NCBI GenBank assembly: GCA_020086605.1
Contig: JACBWW010000003.1
Coordinates: 3,555,199-3,619,198 of the forward strand
From: Lanius collurio
Lineage: Eukaryota > Chordata > Aves > Passeriformes > Laniidae
Reading direction: 5' to 3'
DNA length: 64,000 nucleotides
Of the stretch, positions 10,060 to 23,363 are shown piece after piece. Within the stretch, counting starts at the first letter, position 1. Each line of letters starts with the position of its first letter. The position numbers and the translations under genes were made by a program. The notes beneath the pieces are model-generated. The model was given only the letters and a program-made list of their open reading frames with translations. It was not told the DNA's origin and did no database searches.

Positions 10060-10150
10060 TTTTCCTAAACAGTTTCTATCTCTTCAATCTGTCATCATAC
10101 AAGCTTTTCAGTGTCTAGAATAATTTTATTCATCTGCCTCTGCTTTTGTT
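10060..10150 (-). mobile_element. Possible worn CR1-like 3' fragment
   Basis: The segment near 10078-10140 (ATCTGTCATCATACAAGCTT followed by a fragment like CTAGAATAATTTTATT) resembles the inverted 3' untranslated region of CR1-clade LINEs (AATCTGTCCTCATA...AGCTTTTCCAGTCC...GAATCATTTT...). The match is short and could be coincidence. Confidence 0.3.
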
Positions 10151-10337
10151 AGCAGCTTCAGCAATTAATTACAATTTTGGGCAAAGAAAGTCTTTGTTCA
10201 AGGTCCTCATTCTTTATACAGCAGTGCCAGAACACCCAGTACACAAGACTTCCCAGAGCTCCTCCAGGAAAAAAATAAAATTACAAAGACCAAACTTGGA
10301 ATTCCTATGATGCTAAAAATCCTTCAAAAGGTCAAAA

Positions 10338-10398
10338 TGAGAAAGAGAAGGAGAGAAGGAGGGAAAGGGAGAGAAGAAAAGAAGGAGAGTGAGAGAGT
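10338..10398 (+). repeat. GA-rich low-complexity tract
   Basis: Nearly all A/G with GAGA, GGAGAGAA and AGGGAAAGG words and a single T near the right end. Simple purine-rich sequence. Confidence 0.8.
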
Positions 10399-11659
10399 TT
10401 TCCAGTGAATTCTGTTTTTCAGATGAAAAAAAAAAGAGGAATAGTGATTTAACAAAAAGTAGAGACGTCCTCCAGAGAAATACTAGAAGAAACAGAAGTC
10501 CCCCATATGAATTCATCAGCACCAGAGGACTCAGTCAATTAGGAACAGAGCAGATACTTTTTATCTCAGGGACATCAAACTGATTTAACCTGGTTTCTTT
10601 TCCTGCATCCTGGTACCTGCTGTGACCCATATTCATCCAGCATTACTAAACAGGGACAGCATAAACCTAACCCATGTTGACACACTCACACAGCATTTTT
10701 CCCTGTGACCTAGGATCCTGCTTACTTGGTACTTCGGGAGCCTGTGTAGATTCAAAAGCAAAGTAACTTTGTTCCTGAGGTGTGATATTAAAAACTGATA
10801 AACTCAGCTAACAGTTGAAGTGGGGCATCTCTATGGCACAGCAGCAGGACAAACTGCTCAGCATTTTGGGTCAGCATTAGCTCCAGGTGCTCCTCCTCCA
10901 GAACAGTTTGATGGGCTTGTACATTTCTGGGAGGTCTAAGAATGTGTGAAAATACCCTGTAGGCTCTGTTTTTCCTAAAGGCCACAAGTTCTCATTTTCT
11001 GCTTAAGCTCTTAGGTCTTTTATTCAGGAGAGTCTTGAGTCTGCAAAGGGAGTGTAGCATGTCCTTCACCTTGTCCTCAAAATAATTATATTTCTTTAAT
11101 AACTGAAATCCACTAGTGATGATGACTCTGGATTTGTTTCCTCTCTAAATTCCAAAGAGGAAACTTTTGTCATGCCCATGAAAATCTACGGAATAAAAAC
11201 TGCTGAAATATGTTGAGGCTTTCTGTAAAATAAGCCTTTATAATCACTGTGCCTGAATTGATCAGGTGAGATCCCCATCTAATATAATCTACTTTATGAG
11301 TCGGGAGACAATTTGTGCCAGCAGACACTTTGACCCCTAATTATGCTGGGGGTGTATTTGTGTGGAGATCACAGGATTATTCTGGAGTGTCTGGTACACA
11401 GGCATCTGAGAAGGACTGGGCCAAAGGAGGAGAGAAGGAATGTAAAAGAAAATGCAAAATAATAAAAAGCAACAAAAACCATTCATGATATATCTGTTTC
11501 CAATTTTATTCTTAACAGATCTGGGTTTCTAGTAGGCTATTCTGGTTATGACTAAACAAACTCTTTGGGAGCACTTCTGGTCTGCATGGCCAGAAAATGT
11601 TCAGTGCTTACATGTCTTTTGGCTCTTAATGTTTGCTTGTTTGTGAAATATTTCAACTG

Positions 11660-11702
11660 TTTTTTTTTTTTTTTGTGTTTTTTTTTTTTGTTTTTTTTTT
11701 TT
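11660..11702 (+). repeat. Interrupted poly-T tract (43 nt)
   Basis: Three T runs of about 12-15 are separated by GTG and G. It could be the inverted A tail of a retroposon, but nothing recognisable lies beside it. Confidence 0.85.
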
Positions 11703-13585
11703 ATCAATGGGAGCAGAGATATTCCAAAAATTTTTGCAAAATGGTGTTAATTTTATTGAATGCTTCACTTTGAAAAGAACCTTGTAATTTTTTAAAAGAA
11801 TCAAATTTTTCCTTTTGACTTTTTTTTAAGTCAAGCCTTTCAAATATTTAATTTGAAATAACATTCCATTTTGATTTTTCCTTCCAATTTTTTTGAGAAA
11901 AACCAGTTTTAAAAGGTTTTTGAAGCCACATAAAATATTTTGGATTGCATCACTTTTGTACTGTTTCATGAAATTTTAAAACAGAAAATAGTTTTCAATT
12001 TGATCAAAAAGAAACACTTTCCTTTTTTGCTTTTTTTCTTGCCCTGAACTACCAATGAACCAACATCCATTTTTCTCCCTATTTAACATATTGTAACTAA
12101 ATGAAGAATTATTAAGAAGTTGACTCATATATTTTTCTCAGTTTTTCACACACATTTTAGAGGCTGTTTAATCTCACAGATGAAATTTAATAACTGTTTC
12201 ACAGTATTTCTATCATTCATATATCTCTAGTACTAAGGAGCAAGACTGGGATTAGTCACTTTGGGTTCCACATCTTTTGAGAAGACAGACAGAGCTTTGA
12301 TAATGATCTAGACTTTTCTTTCCTTCCTGCAAGCACCATGAAGAGACTAAAGGGTCTTTTAAATGCACGAAGACAATTTGTACAGAGTAGAAATTAGAAC
12401 ATTTAACGTTATAAATAAAGAAACAGTTTTGCTCTCTGTGAGGACTAAACATACACATATAAAAGAAGAAAAGTTAATAAACAGCTCCACTCTTCTCCCT
12501 CTGTGTGGTATTAGGTGGGTACTTGTTTCCAGGTTTGGTTTCAGTCAATTTAGTAACTTTCTGGGTTGCAGAAAGGTCCATGCATCCCTCTCTGATCCCT
12601 AGGAAATTTTCTTCCTGTCGCCAAGGGAGCCTGGCTGTGCATATGTTCCCCGCTCCTTTCATGAACCTCTCCTGAACAGCAGGCTCCCATCTCCTCAACA
12701 GGACTCTCATTCTCTTCTCTTCTCCCCATTAGACCCTGAAGAAGCCTGGGAACTCCTTCTATCCTCCTCCTTCCACCCAGTCCTCAAGCATGCTCATCTG
12801 CTCTCCAGGGAAAGGAGGAATCTGCTCCCTCCAGGGGGTCCATCTGACCTAGTCACTCCCTTTTTAAAGGAACGGAGAACGAAAAATAAAACAGATGCTG
12901 TCCACAATAAACCTTTTCACATGCCAGAAGAGAAAATCAGCACATCTCCCAGGCTTGGTTCTCTCAAACCCTCATCATGTGCATGCTTAGGCCCTCCAGC
13001 TGTTTGTTTCCTGCATATGGAGCAATGAGACTGTGTTATGGTAACTTCTGCACAAACTGGCCAAGATCCATCGCAATTTTTTGATCCAAAGCTTTTACCC
13101 ATTTCCAGATTGCAATTTGCTCATTGCATTTTATTCAGGACATGAAAGCAGAGAGAGTTAATCCAAGACTGTTTGTTTCTCTTTCAGGCTAATGAAAATA
13201 GCAAGGGTTGCATGGCCATCAGTGTCTAACATGGTGTGCCTATGGGCTGCCGAAAAACACTTGTGCTACCGTGCAGGGACTTTGATAACCATGCTAGATT
13301 TCTTTGTGTACTTTCTTATCCTCCCCCCAAAATGTGCTTATTGCTACTACCTTGGTAGCAAGCCCAAGTTCAAGTCCTCTGCAGCAACCTGATACATTCT
13401 GAGAGTATCTCAGTGTCTGTATGGACTTGGGCCAGTAATTTATGGCAGAATTAGAGAAAGAGCAGGGTGAAGTTGAGAAACATTTTCAACATTTTTACTG
13501 CTGTATCTCACTGTCTTGCTATGTTCAGGTGTCTTATTTTCCTTCATGGAAGATTAATGGAACTGTCTGATGATGGTTTCATGCG

Positions 13586-13650
13586 ATTTAGGGCCAGAAA
13601 GGATTATTAGGTCATCTTAGCCTGACATCCCATGCATTACAGCCCATAAA
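13586..13650 (+). repeat. Worn ancient sauropsid-type interspersed repeat
   Basis: The stretch GGGCCAGAAAGGATTATTAG followed by GTCATCTTAGCCTGACATCC resembles a common repeat of turtles, crocodilians and birds (pattern GGGCCAGAAGGGACCATTA...GATCATCTAGTCTGACCTCC...ACACAGGCCA). I cannot name the family with certainty. The copy is diverged and short. Confidence 0.45.
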
Positions 13651-13904
13651 AGGTATATGCACATGGCACGGTGCAGCGCCGTGCAGAGATACACACGCTA
13701 CCTCTGAACAAATTAGCTGAGCTACAGGAAGCAATAAAGCTGCATTAGACTGGGAGCAGTGCTGGAAGCGCTACAGCTAACGGAGTCCAGGCGCTCTGCT
13801 CTCTCCAGGACCCAAACTGTCAATGCCAGACACGGCTCAGATGCCTCTAATAAATTTCCTTTACCAAGCAAACTATTGAGATTTAAACTTTTCAGGTTTT
13901 AGGG
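13651..13904. promoter_or_regulatory. Candidate conserved element beside the ancient repeat
   Basis: The block has more CpG than its surroundings (near 13668-13695, 13767 and 13780-13792) and includes an inverted repeat GCACGG(13666-13671)...CCGTGC(13679-13684). It also has even base use, no simple repeats and no long ORF. That texture suggests a conserved enhancer-type element. Conservation itself is not shown. Confidence 0.35.
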
Positions 13905-14484
13905 GTGCCAAACTGCTTTTCACAGGAGAGATGAGGAGCATGGCACCACTGACTAGAGGGGATTTCTCCTCACACTCTCACTATGAGGAAAGAAAAACCT
14001 CATTAAATCGCTGCCCGGTCAGAGGCTGGTGGGAGATGACCCACAGCAGCGCAGCTCAGCTTTGTGTGTTGGGTGACCCCTGTCACAGACTATCTCGACT
14101 CACAGTCTGTGTGGAGAGACCAGGCAGCCCAGCTTTTTGGCTTAGAGTACTGTTTAACTAGTCTCACAGCCAGTGCTTGACAGCTAAGGCAGCGTGTGGA
14201 GACAAGACCACCTCTCTGCTTCCACTCAGTTATTCTTGTTTTATAAGACTGTGGATCATGTCAAGTCTATTCTTATTTTTTTCCATACACTTGCACTGGT
14301 AGTTGAGGTGGTTAACCACAGTATCTTTAAATTGATCCTTTTGCCGTACTTTTCTACAGCAGAACCCCGCAGTGTATAGGCACAATTTTCATTCTTTATT
14401 CCCAAGTATATTACTTGGTAACATATTAATATTAACAAATAAATTGAGTGTGGAGGGGATGGCATTTTAAGCAGCATCATTCTT

Positions 14485-14605
14485 GATAATCTTCTCTCTT
14501 ATCTATCTCACTAATCTTTGAGTTATCTGCAAAAGTTATTAACACAGATTTTTATACCATCTTTTAGAAGACTGGAACATGTATAAAATAATGTGGCTAA
14601 AAAAA
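14485..14605 (-). mobile_element. Worn CR1/L3-like LINE fragment
   Basis: On the plus strand, the sequence around 14517-14600 (CTTTGAGTTATCTGCAAAAG, then a TTTTATACCATCTTTTAGAAG-like stretch and ATGTATAAAATAATGTGGCT) follows the inverted pattern of CR1-clade ORF2 (ACTTTGTGTCATCTGCAAAC ... TCTTC ... TTGATAAAAATGTTAAATAG). It is heavily diverged. Boundaries and subfamily are uncertain. Confidence 0.45.
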
Positions 14606-15631
14606 TTCACTCAAGAGCAGGAATGTCTAGTTTGAGATCTTTCAGTGAGCTAATTTTAACTGCATAGTCTCTGTAAACTTAAAGTGTCTGTGTTTTGGAG
14701 AAATCCAGATTTATTATGATAGCATACATTGATTGGAATTTTAATCTTGACAGAAATGGTTGTTTGGTCATAAGTTTTTTACCCAAGCTTATCTGTAAAT
14801 AGTATCCTAAATTTAAAATCTTTTAGTTAAATGAACTTGGGTGATCTCCTGTCAGAATTGCATTGGCACAGGAAATTTTTTAATAACTTGAAAATTCCCC
14901 ATTTTTCATTTATTCACAAAACATAATGGTGGTTGCTTGAAAATATGATTAGTTTCTATACAGCTTTTGCCTGTAAAATATTTTCATAAGCTATATCAGT
15001 TTATAATTATACAATCTTAGTACATATTTCCTCATGCCATCCTCTGAAAGTGATAAACTCAGTCCCTGGAACTTTATTGAATGTGATTGGGGTAGTGTTT
15101 TGTTAAAATGATACCCCCAAAATATTTCTATGGAAAAATACAAACCTAGCTACAGTTTGCAGTCTAAAATAAGCATACATAACCTAGAAATTTTCTTGGT
15201 CCTCTACATTTAAATTGTTTTTGTTAATTTGTGTTGTTGTAGTCACAGTTATAAGAAGATACCTTTAGTACAAATTTTACAAGGAAAGGGGATGTTTTTA
15301 CTAAATTAATAGATGCAACTGAAAAAAACACACAAGTTTTGGACATGCAGTCCTTTCTTCAGGTTGAGTATATTTCAACTTGGGGTTTATAACGCTTTGT
15401 TATTTGCTCAGGTATTGTATTAATATTTTATATTCTATTTTGCTTTCAATCATCTTTTAACTAGGATATCTTCTTGCTCTGTAAAATCTGTTTTACTTGT
15501 GAACCAGGCTTGTGGGTCTCCAGGATTTTGTTTTTTGACAGGTTTCATATTTTGCAAATACTTACCACTTTAAATATGTGGTTGAAATGACTGTTCCATT
15601 GCAAAATGTAGAAAAAATAACCAAAAACTAG

Positions 15632-15680
15632 ATATATGTGTGTGTGTATGTATGTATATATATATATATATATATATAAA
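15632..15680 (+). repeat. Compound TG/TATG/TA microsatellite
   Basis: An ATATATG start leads into (TG)n, then TATG units, then (TA) repeats of about 10 units. Likely length-polymorphic. Confidence 0.9.
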
Positions 15681-18600
15681 TAATTTGGTCACATGTTCAG
15701 TTTGCCCAAGGTAAATACAATCAGATTATGATATCGATACCTAGAAAACAGTTTGCTTTATGCAAACAATTAAGTCCTAGTTAATTTAACTAAGATCCAA
15801 AATTGAGTTTGTTTTTTTTTTTTTTTAAATCTCAGGAGTTTCTGCAAAAATATATTAACATTTATTACTTTTAGAAATGCTTGAAAGTTTTTTGATACAT
15901 GAGATGATGAACAAGCCTCTTCCAGGATGAAATCATCCCTATTAAAATTTTTAACTTTGTTACACATTAAGGACAGATGTTGAAGAACAGTACAAACTGT
16001 TATCTACTGTGAGTAAGTTTTGTATTTTGGAGTCAACAGACTGGCCAGTAGATTTTTTTTCAGTTCTTTTTTTTTTTCTATGTAGATGTTTCATGCATAA
16101 CATTTGCCTCTCATTCTGACCTTCCAGAAACAACTAAGAATTTCTTTGATGTGAAGACCCTGTCTGTGCCTTTTTCCTCCGTTTTATATTTATGAGAGAA
16201 GCTGGAAGTTTGAAAAGCTATTTTAGTCATGACAACTATCTTACCATATTTCCAGTACCAAACACAGAATATTTCTTCTGAGGAGAGAGCATCTCTGCCT
16301 GCTATTTTTATTATCTAGGCTCCACTTTCTAATACATAAATGGTTAAAAATGTCTTCCTTATCTGACCCCTTTTGCTTACATTATTTTGCAGAGGATACC
16401 ATAAAACTGGTTTCAACACTTGAGGATATCTACTAGGATTATCCTGTTACCACCCTCTGCCTTCATGGTTACATTAACAGCAACCTAATACCTAACCTAG
16501 AGATAATTCCATCCACTACTGAGATGGTATCCATTAGAATCATGCAATCTGTCTCTGTCCGTAGTATTTGTGTACTCCACTGAGTACACGCTCTTTCTCT
16601 TTAGGCTACTGGTAAGATTACTTAGAAAGAAAAGAAGATATAGTGGTATAAAGAGACCTTAAACTTTAGAAAATGTAGTTTTCAGGTTCCTGGGAAAAGG
16701 AGGTATTTTTTACAGAATTGTCACAAGAAACGGAGAAAAAGGACAAACAATGATATTCACCAATAAATAATTGCTATCAAATTTTCCCAACAAAATATAT
16801 TTCATTGACTTAATAGAACTACAAGGCAACAATTAAGCAAAAAAAAATATCAGGGTTCATAAGGGCATAAAAGCTTGTATAATCAGGGAGTAAAACGGTC
16901 TCATTATTACAGAAGCACATGTAAAAGCACACATTAAAGTAGCTTCATTTCATGAAGATGTACCTAAGTTCAGAAACAGGAAATATGAAAGTTTTACATT
17001 TTTGAAAGTAGCTAAAAACTATTATATATTATTGATCTCCTTCCACACAGGATATAAATAAATAATACTTCTAAAAAAACCCAGTAGAAGTAGGATATGT
17101 GTTTGTTCTCTCAGCTATGCAATGGCACAGACGTGCCTTAGAAACCCATAAGAGAAATATCCGAGGGGGGGTGGCTGAAGTGGAAGCCCTGTAACAAATA
17201 TACAGATCAAAAATTCAGACCTTCTGGATAATTAGGTGGTGCTGAACAACTGAATTGTAGCCAAATCTAGCTGTCTGTGATATGTTAAAGGGAGTGGGAA
17301 ACACCCTACTGTCTATTGAGTACCAGTTTTGGAATGGTGATGGTTCTGAAAGAGAAAAAATCCATGTTGGTCCTTACCTTCCTCGTCCATCTTTGAAGTC
17401 TGCATTTCTACTCAGTGCCTGTTGCAACCATCTTCACTTTCCCTATACTGTGCTCTGATTTTCTCTTCCATGTCTGTGCCATCCACACAGGGAACAGTTA
17501 TAGTCAGGATATCACACTTGGGGAGTGCAGCAGCTGTGCAGATCTACCATTTCTTTTAGTATCTGCAAGAGGCAGAGCACAGGGCATGGGGTGGACTGCC
17601 TGTGCTGGCAAACACCTCTAAGGACACAGCAGCTGCCTCACTTCTGAGCTCGTTGTGAATCATGATGCCACTCTAAATTCCTGCGTGGGTAGGGTAGTTC
17701 TTCTTCATCCCCCAACACTGGGTTGCAGTTGTAGGCCATGGTTTCACTCTAAACAAGTAATCTTTACATTCTTTTTCTTCTGCAAACAATCAACAGAAAT
17801 CTAAACATGTGCATAACAGAATATAGTAAGAACAGAGCTCTAAATTTAGAAGTCATGCATTTGGGATTTCAAAGCTGCTTCAAGTGCTGTTAGTACTTTT
17901 GGCAGCCCAGATTTATGTTAATTACATGAGGGTTGCTGGAGATGTCTCTTAGTGTCTGGACATTTTTGCTTGTACTCTGTCTGTCTTGGTTTCCTGCATG
18001 CCACAGTCTTCAACTGAATGTCAAATTTTTGTTACAGCACTGAAATAATAATTCCACACAAATTCTAAGGGGCTGGAGAGAGCTGTATTGCATAGCTTAG
18101 GTTTCTGCAACAGTATGGACTTGGTATTAAAAACCATTTAACATGTGACTACTGCTGAAGGCAGGAGGCACAGCTGGCAGCTGTGTGGATGAGCAAGCAC
18201 ATTGAATGAGGACATTTTTCAAGCACTGGTTGGGGACAGAGAAAAATATGCAAATAATTTCTTTGGCAGTGTTTATTTATTTATTTTGGATCTCACCCTA
18301 TTGTTTATCATCATGATAGTTTTTGACAGATCATGTGTTGTGGTTACTTTGTATTTCAGAAGCGGATGTTCTGATATAAGGAATTTTACCCACCCCACTT
18401 ATTGATAGCAAGGAGTAATGAACTTCCATAACCTCACAGTTTATCATATCATATGTTACGCCTTGTCTAGGGTGATATTTTCATCCCTGAAAAGATAGAT
18501 AATAAATAGACAATAACTTACCATAATTTGCGACAGCCAGAGTGTCTTTGCCAGGAAATGTGATGACCAAGCTGGGCAGACCACATGAACCACATGTGCT

Positions 18601-19296
18601 ATCCAAAGCCACCCTACTACTAAATGTGTTTGCATAAGAATTTGTGAATGCCCAACCAGTGCAGTCATTCTTCCCCTATAATGAAATGTGACAAATGAAA
18701 AGTACATTGCATTTCTACACAAACCTTCTCCTTCTTGTCCCAGGTGTTTTATTTCACTCAGTCACATATGGCATCAAGGACAACTGATCAAAGAGGTGTA
18801 GCAAAAAATCTGCTTCAATCACAACATCAGCCTTGTAATGTCTAAGCCTTGTACCAAATATTGCATATATTTGTGGAAGCCTGTGCTTCCAGGAGAACTT
18901 AACAGAAGGACGGATCTGTGGATCCTGGCCTTTTATACACTACCATTCCCTTAAGGTCTGTAGTGACAGCAGTGGCTACACAGAAAAGCAGTCTCAGAGA
19001 AGGATTCAGGATAGCAAAATAGCATTGCCATATTATGAATCCAAACAGGGAGGACACTAGTGCCAAATTAGTAGGGCTCAGTTAAAAGAAGACATGAAGG
19101 CAAGATGGAAAACGTTCATTTGGCTAGAAGCTGGCTCAGAGATTCTCAGCGGCTACAGAGAAAACTGACTTTTCCAGGGATGCAAGAGCCAGGAGAAGGG
19201 TAAGAACTCTTGCAGCGGAAGTGAGACGGAGAGGGGGAAAGAGCAGAATCAAATGAAGAGCCAAGAGGAAAACCCTGGAGAGTTAAGGTGTTGTTT

Positions 19297-19337
19297 GTTT
19301 CGTTTAGTTTTGTTTTGTTTAATTTTGGTTTTGTGTT
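19297..19337 (+). repeat. (TTTTG)n-type low-complexity tract
   Basis: Repeated TTTG, TTTTG and GTTTT words with point changes. Low-complexity sequence with no gene attached. Confidence 0.7.
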
Positions 19338-21060
19338 TTGCTCCTGCCCAAATAGATTGTCTTCTTTGGACAAACTGCTCCTTTGGCACGGAAAGCCTAA
19401 CTTGCATATGAAATACCATCCCTCAATGGTACAAGCTCGCTGGGAAAGGGGAAAGTAGACAGAACGCCCAGGACTACTTGCTGCCTCCAGGAACTGCCTA
19501 TTTCACCATGTTTACAGCTGATCCTGTCACGCTGTGGGGAGTTTATTCCATATCATACCTATACAGAGACCCGCTTTCTACTGATGACATGCCTTCTTTA
19601 ATTTAACCTGGCAGAACTAACTGTCTTAAAATTCTTCTGGCTGCAAAAAATACTGTCTGTGGCTGTCTGTGGCAGCTGATTGGAATATTCTCTTTACTCT
19701 TTAAGTACTACCCGGGGTATTGGAAGCAGATCTGAAAGAGCTAGTGCTAGTAACCCCAGCAGATGCCTGAAGCACAGCATATTCATAAGCTGAAGTTGCC
19801 CTTCCGCTAGTTCATGTGCACACCTGGAAAGGGGCATATTTTCCAGCAGGGGAACTCCCATCTGCTCTACCCTTCAGGTTCCATTTCTCTAAGACAGATA
19901 AGGAAATCACTTCCGAGGAATAATACATTAGCATGTGTTTTTAACCTGGAACAGATCTAGATCTGCTAGTAGGCATATTATGAAACTCATGTGTGTGTGT
20001 AAGCAGTTCTCTGGATGTAATTTGTACAAGCAAAGCCATGGCTTGATTCTTCAGCTATGAGCCTTTGGTTCTTGGACTGCAGCTGGCAAGGGTGAATTTA
20101 TAGAGGTGGCTGAGGGTACTGAGCCCACTCTCTTCCATTTGCCCTGCCCCTTGCAGTGAGTACTCCTGCCCTCACAGTGCCAGAGCTGGGCTGCACCCTG
20201 CTCTTTGTTTCACACCCCTTACAAACAGGCCTCTGTTTGCTCCATGCTTATTTGTACGAGACCTTCTTGTTCAGTGATTTCCAAAACATAGTCTGGAGGC
20301 AGATACCAGGGACATTTATTTATCCACAAAACTCTTTATAAAACAGAGGATTAAGAACCATATCACTAGTTCCCTTTAAATGTGGAGTCCAGTTGCAGCT
20401 CAAATAATTAACATCATGAAGGTTTTTTTTTACAGTCTATTTCTCTACTTTTACAAAAAATTAAGATGTTTGAAAATTAACAGTTAAGTCTACTTCTTCT
20501 CTGAACATAACTCTTGATAACTCAGTCTCCCTACACCTGTCTCAGACTGGGCCCCTCTCATCTTTGGTCTGCAAAAATATGTGCAGAGGTCAAAACAAAA
20601 AATTGTTAGGAGGTTGCTGGAAATGGAGCATTAAAATAGGAAACGGGGTTTTCTAATCTGTGTTTGCCCCAGTTCCTGTAAAGGCAGAAGGTTTTATTAT
20701 GGTGAAAACAGAAGCCAGCAGAACCTTGCCATGTGGCCTCTCTCTAAGCTGGAGACAAGAAGTGTGAAAATAAAGCAGCTGCATAGAAATTGTAGTACAG
20801 AAATTATATGTGAATTGTATTACTGCTAAGTAAATGGGGCAGCATTGCCCCAGTGTGTTTGCAATGTTGAATCTCTCAGTATGTGGTGCAGGGCAGGGTA
20901 CCCCTGTAGTTGGCTTCTCCTGTCTGACTGTGGGCAGAGCTCACTCAGCTCACACAACAAACGGCAGAAAACAAGTATGAGCACTGGCTGCTAGAGGGGA
21001 AGGATGAAATATTCCCTGGCCAAGAGTTTTTCCTGAACAAACAGGCGAACAGTCCAAGAG

Positions 21061-22849
21061 TCCTTTAATTGGTCTTTTTTGCTCTTTTTCAGAATGAATC
21101 AGTTGTTCTGGGCCAGCTACAGACGCTGTCTTGGGACACCGTGCTGTGGCAGACAACCAAAAGTTTTGAAAGGGTTAGTGGAAAGGGATGTGTTTCTGAA
21201 AATGTACATGGAAGTGAAAAGACTAAGCAGTATTCTTTTGGATATGAAAGCTGACTTGAAAAAGTCTTTGAATCTCAGAAAATTTTGGGAAACTACTTGT
21301 CTTGCCTTAAAAGTTGCTGGAGTTGGTATATCAGGGGAAGTGAGTAGAAAAACCTGTGGGGGGACATTACAGATGAAGAGAATTACAGAGTTTGATACTA
21401 TCAGTCTCTTGCACTTTTAGTCCAACACTGCCTTCCCCCATTAGTTTGCTATGCATCCCACCCACCATTCTGTACCACGACAAAGGCTGTCACATCTTTT
21501 TAGGCAGTGGTTGCAGCAAAGGTACTAAACTTGATAAAGACTAATGCAGTCCAGTTAGTGCCTCAGGCTGTTTAAACAACATACTGAACTACTGTCCTTG
21601 CAAACTCCAGCATTTGTAATTTGTCAGGTGTTCTCCGGTGCAGCTTTATTCAACATGAACAAGGGATATCAAAAACATCCTCCTGAAGAAAAAACAAATA
21701 TTAAATATACTTACCCCTAAAAAGATTTTTTTGCATAATTTTTATGTGTTCAGTTATTTTAAAACAAAGGTTGTCCTCAAGTAAAGCCTTTAAGTTATGT
21801 GTTTCTTTCTTAACTGGTTTATCATACAATAATTCTACTGCTCACATTAAATGCATTTTGTGAACATTCTTGCAACACTTACATAAAAGTAAGGCTACAA
21901 ATGACCACTGGGTAATTTATGAGTATGAAATACTTAGAATGAGTAATAGTTTAGCTTCCTCAGGCCTCATGCTCACAAAATCTAATGTTACATATTTCAG
22001 TAGGTTTCATCCTTCTCCAGTGTCAACGCATGATGAGTAAGCCAAACGAAATCTACACCTTCTAACCTTGTTGAATAAACTCTACTATTAATCTTCTCAT
22101 AAAGCAATAGATTCTTTTCTTTCTACAGATATGGAAAGAGAAAGACCAAAATAAAGGAAACTGGAGTAAAGAAAAGTTGTACAGAAACAAATATGAATAT
22201 TTCATCTGTCATTCAGAAACCACTAGCTTCAAAACATACTATATTGCTGTTTCTGAGCATATTTTGCAGCCCTAGATTGTGGCAAGATATGTTTTGATCT
22301 GTTCTCTGGTATTTTTTATGCTTCAACCACAGAAAAATTTATTTTTAAATATATAACATTTATATTATTATATTTATATTCTATTAGTAGCACTGATATT
22401 GCCATTATAATGCTTTTTTTTTTCCTTACACTTCTGTTGATTGATATCTAACATCAGCATTGAGGAATTCCATAGTTTGACCCACTGAGGGACTCTGTGA
22501 TCGTAGACTAACATTAAGATGCCACAGGTCTCCAAAATTCCAGCTTAGCTGTGCCTTAGCAGATTTAATGGAAAAAGCTGTACATTTATGTTTAACCCAT
22601 TGAGCTGAACTGGTGGGAAAATCCTGAAAGTTGAAAGTATGTGGCAGAATAACTGTCACAAAGTATTTTTATGTGGGTGTCACTCTCTGCTTTGGAGTCA
22701 TTTATGCATTCATTTCTAGTTGATATTTCTTGCTAATGGCATCAATCCTAAACATGATTTTTCAGAAGATTATTTAAAGTTTGAGGAAAACTCTTCTGAA
22801 CCTTCCATTAAAAAGTCCTTGAAAGTTAGTTTTTCTGAAATTCTTTTGA
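21061..22849. other. Non-coding sequence; one 113-codon frame of doubtful meaning
   Basis: A plus frame at 21079-21420 begins just after a polypyrimidine-AG acceptor-like site (CTCTTTTTCAG ending at 21092) and runs 113 codons. It shows no domain, no repeat and no matching donor, and two frames overlap over part of it, so it is not called as a gene. The rest, to 22849, is AT-rich with no recognised element. Confidence 0.35.
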
Positions 22850-23045
22850 GTATTTGAGAAAAAATAATCAACAAAATCTTTGTTTTTGTTGCTTTGATTC
22901 CTTCAAAAAAACTTCTGTAGGTCTTTCAGACATCATTATCCTTCATAAAAAAATCTTTTCACCAATATTTCATGTTTACCCATGTGCCCAATAATGTGAG
23001 ACTCATCTTTTTAGATTATATTTCCTATCCTTTATCAATCACTGA

Positions 23046-23076
23046 TTTTATCAATAGTTTCAGATTATTGATAAAA
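23046..23076. repeat. Inverted repeat, 10-bp arms
   Basis: TTTTATCAAT at 23046-23055 and its exact complement ATTGATAAAA at 23067-23076 enclose an 11-base loop. It could form a small AT-rich hairpin. It lies in the extra sequence that separates the two parts of the old LINE. Confidence 0.75.
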
Positions 23077-23288
23077 AGACTAAGTAGGAAGAAATAAGAA
23101 CTGATCAATAATGTTTCCCATTTCATATTTTTACTGAACAGTTAGAAAGATTTTTTGTTTGTTAAATGAAGGTTACTTTGACTTAATTATTAATTTGACT
23201 CTTCATTATGATACGTAGTATTTGGTCAACAGATAAACAACCCTTCACTGTCTTGCTTTAAGTTCTTCCCCACTGCATTATTCATTTT

Positions 23289-23363
23289 TGTGTGTGTGTG
23301 TTTTTGCTTGGTTGGTTTTTTTTCCTTTTTCTTACTTTTTTCCTTTTTTTTTTTTTTTTTTTT
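23289..23363 (+). repeat. (TG)n and T-rich low-complexity tract
   Basis: (TG)6 is followed by TTGG words and T runs with few C, ending in an uninterrupted run of about 20 T. It lies in the gap between the two parts of the old LINE. Confidence 0.85.

Larger units (their letters stand above)
10151..13580. other. Unique AT-rich non-coding sequence
   Basis: No gene or recognised transposon. It contains a purine-rich GA patch at 10338-10398 and a long interrupted T tract at 11660-11702. Frames of 60-79 codons have no domains. Confidence 0.45.
13905..21060. other. Unique AT-rich non-coding sequence
   Basis: No gene is recognised. It holds an old LINE fragment near 14485-14605, a TG/TA microsatellite at 15632-15680, T runs near 15812 and 16050-16077, a (TTTTG)n patch at 19297-19337 and a 10-bp exact duplication (CTGTCTGTGG) at 19653-19672. 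Frames of 60-88 codons have no domains. Confidence 0.45.

Noticed and set aside
17880..18060. MIR-like impression (CTTGGTTTCCTGCATG followed by AATAATAATTCC)
   Set aside because: Only scattered words agree with the SINE pattern, and the motif order is not clear enough to call.
21079..21420. 113-codon plus frame after a CTTTTTCAG acceptor-like site
   Set aside because: No domain, no downstream donor match, overlapping second frame and no family resemblance. It is kept only as a note.
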